Assembly (NCBI GenBank): GCA_938049125.1 | Contig: CALICR010000133.1 | Location: 1-11,235 of the forward strand | Direction of reading: 5' to 3' | Length of the DNA: 11,235 nt | Origin: an uncultured Clostridia bacterium | GTDB lineage: Bacteria > Bacillota > Clostridia > Oscillospirales > Oscillospiraceae | Shown: piece by piece, positions 7,556 to 11,235 of the stretch | Position numbering within the stretch: position 1 is the first letter of the stretch | Layout: every line of letters begins with the position of its first letter | The notes under the pieces: model-generated | Seen by the model: the letters and a program-made list of their open reading frames with translations, nothing else | Databases searched by the model: none | What the model was told of the DNA's origin: nothing | Made by a program: the position numbers and the translations under genes

Positions 7556-8452
7556 ATGAAGAAAAAGAACACGTGGGCGGCGCTGCCGGTGCTGGCGGCG
7601 GGGACGCTCTGGGGCCTCATGGGCCTCTTTGTGCGGCGGCTGAACGCCGCGGGCCTCGGGTCCATGGAGGTGGCGGAGCTGCGCATCCTCACGGGGCTGG
7701 CGCTGGTGGGGCTGTACCTCCTGATCGCGCGGCGGGACCTGCTGCGGGTACGGCTCCGGGACCTCTGGTGCTTTTTCGGCACCGGCGTCATCAGCCTGCT
7801 GCTGTTCTCGAACTGCTACTTTACGGCCATGCGCTATGCCAGCCTATCGGCGGCGGCGGTGCTGCTCTACACGGCCCCGGCCTTCGTCATGGTGCTGAGC
7901 CTGCTGCTCTTCCGGGAGCGGCTGACGGCGCGGAAGGGCGCGGCGCTGGGGCTGGCCTTTCTCGGCTGCGTGCTGGTGTCGGGCCTCGGGTCCGACGCGG
8001 CGCTGTCCCTGCCGGGGCTGCTCTTCGGCCTCGGGGCCGGATTCTTCTACGCGCTCTACTCCATCTTCGGCCACTATGCCATCCGGCGGGGCTACCAGGC
8101 CTGGACGCTGACGTTCTACACCTTCCTGTTCTGCGCCCTGGGCGGCGCGGCGCTGACGGACTGGGGCACCGTGGGCGCGGCCCTTTCGGCAAGCGGCCCC
8201 GGGACCGCGGGCTGGATCCTGACCATGGGCGTGGTGACGGCGGTGCTGCCCTATGTGCTCTACGCCGTTGGGCTGGAGCACATGGAGTCGAGCCGGGCGT
8301 CCATCCTCGCCTCGGTGGAGCCGGTGGTGGGCACGCTGGTCAGCGTGCTTTTGTTCCACGAGCCGCTGACGGCGGGCGGCGTGGCCGGGACGGCCCTGGT
8401 CCTCTCCGCCGTGGCGCTCCTCAGCCTCCCGGCGCGGGCGAAGACTTCCTGA
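7556..8452 (+). CDS. EamA/DMT-family transporter
   Basis: A 298-residue protein that is almost all hydrophobic, consistent with ten transmembrane helices in two repeated EamA halves. Family signatures appear in both halves: GTLWGLMGLFVRRL at about 16-29, LLYTAPAFVMVLSLLLFRERLT at about 103-124, and the matching second-repeat end ASILASVEPVVGTLVSVLLFHEPLT at about 248-272. The DMT group exports or exchanges small metabolites such as amino acids, and the cargo cannot be told here. The ATG at 7556 follows the metallophosphoesterase stop by 3 nt. The nearest GGAG is about 20 nt upstream, so translation probably depends on coupling to the upstream gene. A terminator follows 11 nt after the stop. 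Confidence 0.92.
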   Translation: MKKKNTWAALPVLAAGTLWGLMGLFVRRLNAAGLGSMEVAELRILTGLALVGLYLLIARRDLLRVRLRDLWCFFGTGVISLLLFSNCYFTAMRYASLSAAAVLLYTAPAFVMVLSLLLFRERLTARKGAALGLAFLGCVLVSGLGSDAALSLPGLLFGLGAGFFYALYSIFGHYAIRRGYQAWTLTFYTFLFCALGGAALTDWGTVGAALSASGPGTAGWILTMGVVTAVLPYVLYAVGLEHMESSRASILASVEPVVGTLVSVLLFHEPLTAGGVAGTALVLSAVALLSLPARAKTS

Positions 8453-8463
8453 AAAACGAACAG

Positions 8464-8501
8464 GACCGGAGCACGGATCAGCCGTGCTCCGGTCTTGTTT
8501 T
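8464..8501. terminator. Strong intrinsic terminator between convergent genes, probably bidirectional
   Basis: A perfect 13-bp inverted repeat, GACCGGAGCACGG (8464-8476) and CCGTGCTCCGGTC (8482-8494), flanks a 5-nt loop (ATCAG). On the plus strand it is followed by TTGTTTT, a U-tract for the transporter transcript. On the minus strand it is followed by TGTTCGTTTTT (from 8462 down to 8452), a weaker but usable U-tract for the DUF3786 transcript. The hairpin fills the gap between the two convergent genes. Confidence 0.93.
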
Positions 8502-9126
8502 ACTGCATCAGGGCGGTCAGCCGGTCCGTGAGGTGGGAGGCGGCGAACATGGCGGTCTCATAGTGCATGAAGCGGGGGAGGCTCCGGTCCGCCAGAAACT
8601 GGAGGCGGGCGGGGAAGTCCTCGTCGGACCGCCAGAAGCGCAGGGTGAAGGCGAGGAAGGGGAAGAGCGGCAGCGCATAGGCGACGTCGGCGCGGTCCGC
8701 CGGGACGCCGTCCATCCGGCGGCAGGCCCGGTCCAGGGCGGCGGGGCCCCGGTCGAAGCGGTCCGCGGCGGCCTGGAAGAGGTCCCGCCCCGGGGACAGA
8801 GACCCGCCCTGCACCGCCGCGAACTGCGAGAGCGGCACCGTCTCGCCGGAGAGGCGGCAGTCCGTCCCGGCGCGGCTCAGCACGTCGTAGATCGTCATGG
8901 CGGCGTTGTAGTCCGCCGGGGCCTCGGTGCGGAAGCCGTCGGCGCTCCAGGTGACGGCGCCGGTGCGGCGGGCGATGCGGTGGTCCCGGGCCGCGAAGCA
9001 GAGATAGAGGAAGTCCGCATCCGCCGCCAGGGCGAACTGCCGGACCATGCGGCCCTGGTCGAAGTCCAGAAAGCGGGCGGCCATGCGGTCGCGCATGGCG
9101 GTATAGTTGTCGGTGCGCCGGGTCAT
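8500..9126 (-). CDS. DUF3786 domain-containing protein
   Basis: A 208-residue soluble protein with no signal peptide and no membrane segment. I recognise it as DUF3786-like from remembered family features: an N-terminal stretch resembling DFDQGRMVRQF, an ITRKTG-like IARRTGAVTW near 51-60, a DYNAAMTIYDVL motif at 72-83, LSGETVP at 92-98, RDLFQAAADRF at 114-124, a VAYALPLFPFLAFTLRFW stretch at 148-165, and the near-terminal MHYETAMFAASHL at 187-199. No catalytic motif or cysteine cluster is visible. The function of the family is unknown to me. The start at 9126 is decided by AAGGAGGG, five T residues upstream of the ATG; an in-frame extension to 9330 would run inside the sulfatase gene. It is the second gene of a two-gene unit. 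Confidence 0.78.
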   Translation of the reverse strand: MTRRTDNYTAMRDRMAARFLDFDQGRMVRQFALAADADFLYLCFAARDHRIARRTGAVTWSADGFRTEAPADYNAAMTIYDVLSRAGTDCRLSGETVPLSQFAAVQGGSLSPGRDLFQAAADRFDRGPAALDRACRRMDGVPADRADVAYALPLFPFLAFTLRFWRSDEDFPARLQFLADRSLPRFMHYETAMFAASHLTDRLTALMQ

Positions 9127-9131
9127 AAAAA

Positions 9132-9139
9132 CCCTCCTT
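9132..9139 (-). promoter_or_regulatory. Ribosome binding site of the DUF3786 gene, overlapping the sulfatase stop codon
   Basis: The minus strand reads TAAGGAGGGTTTTTATG. The TAA is the sulfatase stop (9140-9138) and its last two bases are the first two of the near-perfect AAGGAGGG. The spacing to the ATG at 9126 is 5 nt. The overlap indicates co-transcription and probable termination-reinitiation coupling. Confidence 0.85.
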
Positions 9140-11165
9140 AGCCGTCGATCTCGCTGAGCAGTTCGTGGAATTTGCCGATGACCTGGATGCTGAGGTCCGT
9201 AAGGTCCACCTTGGCCGGGTCCGCGTCCACGCGGAGGGAGCCGTCGGTGAGGTAGACCGTGTCCAGGGCCTTGCCGCCGGAGGCGACGTGGCAGTAGGGC
9301 GTGAAGTTCTGCCCGAGGACGAAGAAGCACTTCTCCTCCTCGTCGGGGATGACCTCCGAAATTTCGATGTCGGAGATGCCGAGCTGAAGCTCCGTGCGCT
9401 CAGGCGCGGCCTGGCCGAGGATGCCGTAGAGGTACTGCCTGCCGTAGAGCAGGTCGTACTGGAGGGCGCGGAGGTCGCGCTGGCAGCCCGAGGCCGTCTT
9501 GTTGGCCGGGTGGAAGCGGAAGAGGGGACCCGCCGAGATGTTTGCCCGGCGCAGCACCTCCGCCGTGAGCTGGTAGGCCGTCAGGTCCCCGTCCAGCTTT
9601 GGGAGGCCCAGGTTGTCCCAGATGACATAATCCGTCTGGAACAGGGTGCCGCTCTCCATCTGGGCCGCCGTGAGGTTCAGGGCGGGCAGATGGTCGCCGT
9701 AGAACACGACGATGCTGGGTTCTCCCCGCTTGTTCAGGGCGTCGATGAGGTCGCCGACGAAGGCGTCCGTCTCGGAAAGCTCGTTGACATAATAATTTAA
9801 GGAATTTTCATTGAGGTTGTCCGGGCACGTGAGGACCCGGAGGCCGTCTTCGGTCTCCGCCGCCTCCGGCGCGTCGGTCAGGAGACCGGCGGAGCCGACG
9901 GAGCCGGTGTCGGAGGGGTAGCTGCCGTGGCACTGGACCGTGACGGTGAAGACAAAGTCGGAGGCGTCCTCGGTGGAATCCAGGGCCTGGAGGATCTGGG
10001 CGGTCAGGACGCCGTCCTTCGTCCAGCCGTTGGGCGTCTGCTCCGTGTCCGTCATGTACTCGAGGGACGTGTAGTCGTCGAAGCCGAGGTTGGCGTAGAC
10101 GGTGTCGCGGTCGTAGAAGGTGGCGCGGTTGTTGTGGATGGCGTGGGACGTGTAGCCCAGGGCCGCGAGGTCCGAGGCGGCGGACTCGATGGGCATATCC
10201 TTGCCCCGGGACTTATAGGGGTACTCGCCGGGGCCGAAGAGGCGGCAGCTCATGCCCGTCAGCACCTCGAACTCCGTGTTGGCCGTGGACGCGCCCACCA
10301 CGGGCACCGTCAGGTGGCCGGAGCTGCAGCGCTCCGCCAGGCGGCGGAGGTTCGGCATGGCGTCGCCGGAGAGGGTCAGGCCCTCCACCTCCGTGGGGTC
10401 CAGCAGCGATTCGAGCTGGACGAAGATGAGGTTGACGTCCGGGTCCCGGTTCGCCTGCTGTTCCGGGATGCGGGAGGCGACGCCTTTCATCAGCCGGGCG
10501 CTGTAGTTCACCGGGCGGCGGACGCCGCGGTTCAGCCAGGTCTCGAGGAAGCAGTAGGCGAAGCCGTAGTCGCTGTAGGCGTAGGCGAGGTTGGCGAAGA
10601 CGCCGGAGATCTGGTTCGTCCGCGCCGCCGCGCCCCAGCTGAGGCCCAGGGCCGCCCCGACGGCGGCGAGGGTGAGGAGGCCGCTCCGCAGCCGCAGCTT
10701 CCCCGGCCGCGGGTCCTTCGGCCCCTTGAGAAACAGGAGCACCAGGGCCCCGAGCAGCAGCAGGAGCGCCGCCGCCAGCAGGATGATGGCCCAGATGGGC
10801 AGGTAATTCGGCAGCGTCTCAAGGCCCGCGCGGAGCTGGAGCACGTCCGGGGCCGTGAAGGGGGTGGCGCGCTTGAGGCGGATGAAGCCGTTGACGCTGC
10901 CCGCGGCAAACCAGACAAGGCCCAGCAGCGTGCAGGCGAAGGTCCGCCGCCGGAGAAAGAGCGGCGGCACCAGCGTCGCAAAGATCAGCAGGAAGTTGAG
11001 CGCAAAGGCCCAGGGGTGCGCCCGCAGGAAGCGGAGCAGGGGCGTCAGGCCCTCGGCCAGGACGCGGTGGTTCAAAAGCTCGATGTAGAGCGTCAGACCC
11101 AGGGCCAGGGCGGCGGCGCGCAGGGCCGCGCGCGGGCCGGGACTGCGAAGGGAAATTTTCATCAT
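9138..11165 (-). CDS. LTA synthase-like membrane sulfatase (alkaline phosphatase superfamily)
   Basis: About 675 residues from the ATG at 11165. The first 200 or so residues hold several hydrophobic helices (about 14-36, 50-72, 77-95, 123-148, 161-180), so the protein is polytopic. The extracellular sulfatase domain follows at about 240-575. It has NLIFVQLES (metal-ligand E252), ASTANTEFE (predicted catalytic T294), VQCHG with H413, and FYGDHLP with D491-H492. This is the LtaS arrangement: a threonine nucleophile and a Mn-dependent active site that transfers glycerol phosphate, or a related group, from a lipid donor to a cell-envelope polymer. Whether it makes lipoteichoic acid or modifies another glycan is not decidable. 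A beta-rich module is appended at about 596-675. The start is uncertain by one codon (11165 or 11162), with GAGGT upstream; an in-frame ATG at 11213 lies too close to the TATAAT box. Confidence 0.9.
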   Translation of the reverse strand: MMKISLRSPGPRAALRAAALALGLTLYIELLNHRVLAEGLTPLLRFLRAHPWAFALNFLLIFATLVPPLFLRRRTFACTLLGLVWFAAGSVNGFIRLKRATPFTAPDVLQLRAGLETLPNYLPIWAIILLAAALLLLLGALVLLFLKGPKDPRPGKLRLRSGLLTLAAVGAALGLSWGAAARTNQISGVFANLAYAYSDYGFAYCFLETWLNRGVRRPVNYSARLMKGVASRIPEQQANRDPDVNLIFVQLESLLDPTEVEGLTLSGDAMPNLRRLAERCSSGHLTVPVVGASTANTEFEVLTGMSCRLFGPGEYPYKSRGKDMPIESAASDLAALGYTSHAIHNNRATFYDRDTVYANLGFDDYTSLEYMTDTEQTPNGWTKDGVLTAQILQALDSTEDASDFVFTVTVQCHGSYPSDTGSVGSAGLLTDAPEAAETEDGLRVLTCPDNLNENSLNYYVNELSETDAFVGDLIDALNKRGEPSIVVFYGDHLPALNLTAAQMESGTLFQTDYVIWDNLGLPKLDGDLTAYQLTAEVLRRANISAGPLFRFHPANKTASGCQRDLRALQYDLLYGRQYLYGILGQAAPERTELQLGISDIEISEVIPDEEEKCFFVLGQNFTPYCHVASGGKALDTVYLTDGSLRVDADPAKVDLTDLSIQVIGKFHELLSEIDG

Positions 11166-11222
11166 AATGACCTCGTGCGGGGACCGCAGGTTCTTTGGGG
11201 ACGGCCCCTCCATCGCCGCCTT

Positions 11223-11228
11223 ATTATA
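11223..11228 (-). promoter_or_regulatory. Candidate -10 box for the sulfatase-DUF3786 unit
   Basis: TATAAT on the minus strand (11228-11223) sits about 58 nt upstream of the chosen sulfatase start. The -35 element would fall beyond the right edge of the window, so the promoter cannot be confirmed. Transcription would start near 11216, leaving a leader of about 50 nt with two small GC hairpins (11197-11208 and 11176-11188), the second ending 2 nt upstream of the GAGGT. Confidence 0.5.
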
Positions 11229-11235
11229 ATCCGGC

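Noticed and set aside
7054..9141. 695-codon plus-strand frame running across the transporter, the terminator and the DUF3786 gene
   Set aside because: It crosses a strong terminator and lies in the wrong frame of two well-supported genes; the translation is Pro/Gly/Arg/Ala-rich.
9127..9330. N-terminal extension of the DUF3786 protein
   Set aside because: It would lie inside the sulfatase coding region in another frame. The ATG at 9126 has a near-perfect ribosome binding site and begins the recognisable domain.
1..11235. tRNA, rRNA, CRISPR, insertion sequence, phage or defence genes
   Set aside because: No tandem repeat-spacer pattern, transposase, integrase, cloverleaf or rRNA-like stretch was seen on either strand; coding regions account for nearly all of the sequence.

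Overview
The window is a GC-rich (by eye about two thirds G+C or more), tightly packed bacterial chromosome segment. The gene set is that of a Firmicutes-type Clostridia: HemZ-type coproporphyrinogen dehydrogenase, a long bifunctional Rel, RecJ with the Gram-positive C-terminal extension, DUF3786 and an LTA-synthase-like sulfatase. The high GC and the protein flavour suggest the Oscillospiraceae group; that placement is inference. No mobile element, CRISPR array, tRNA or rRNA was seen.

Region 1 (1-6642, minus strand) is one likely operon read leftward: recJ, rel, dtd, an MBL-fold hydrolase, then hemZ, which runs off the left edge. Junctions are very tight: 2 nt between recJ and rel, 14 nt between rel and dtd, 18 nt between dtd and the MBL gene, and an ATGA overlap into hemZ. 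A good sigma-A-type promoter (TTGAGA, 17 nt, TATAAT) sits in the AT-rich gap just upstream of recJ. The genes cover DNA repair, (p)ppGpp metabolism, removal of D-amino acids from tRNA, a thiolester/glyoxalase-type hydrolase and haem-type radical SAM chemistry. They form a familiar housekeeping neighbourhood of Firmicutes rather than one pathway. The apt gene that often lies between recJ and rel in related genomes is absent here.

Region 2 (6594-8452, plus strand) diverges from region 1. It holds a membrane-anchored metallophosphoesterase and, 3 nt later, a ten-helix EamA/DMT transporter.

Region 3 (8464-8501) is a strong hairpin terminator between the convergent region 2 and region 4 transcripts. 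It is probably bidirectional.

Region 4 (8500-11228, minus strand) is a two-gene unit: a polytopic LTA-synthase-like sulfatase with an unusual C-terminal beta-rich module, followed 11 nt later by a DUF3786 protein whose ribosome binding site overlaps the sulfatase stop codon. A TATAAT box lies at the extreme right edge.

I found no convincing new multi-gene system. The points most worth a second look are the sulfatase-DUF3786 pair, the sulfatase C-terminal module, the leader-poor recJ start and the apt-less recJ-rel junction.
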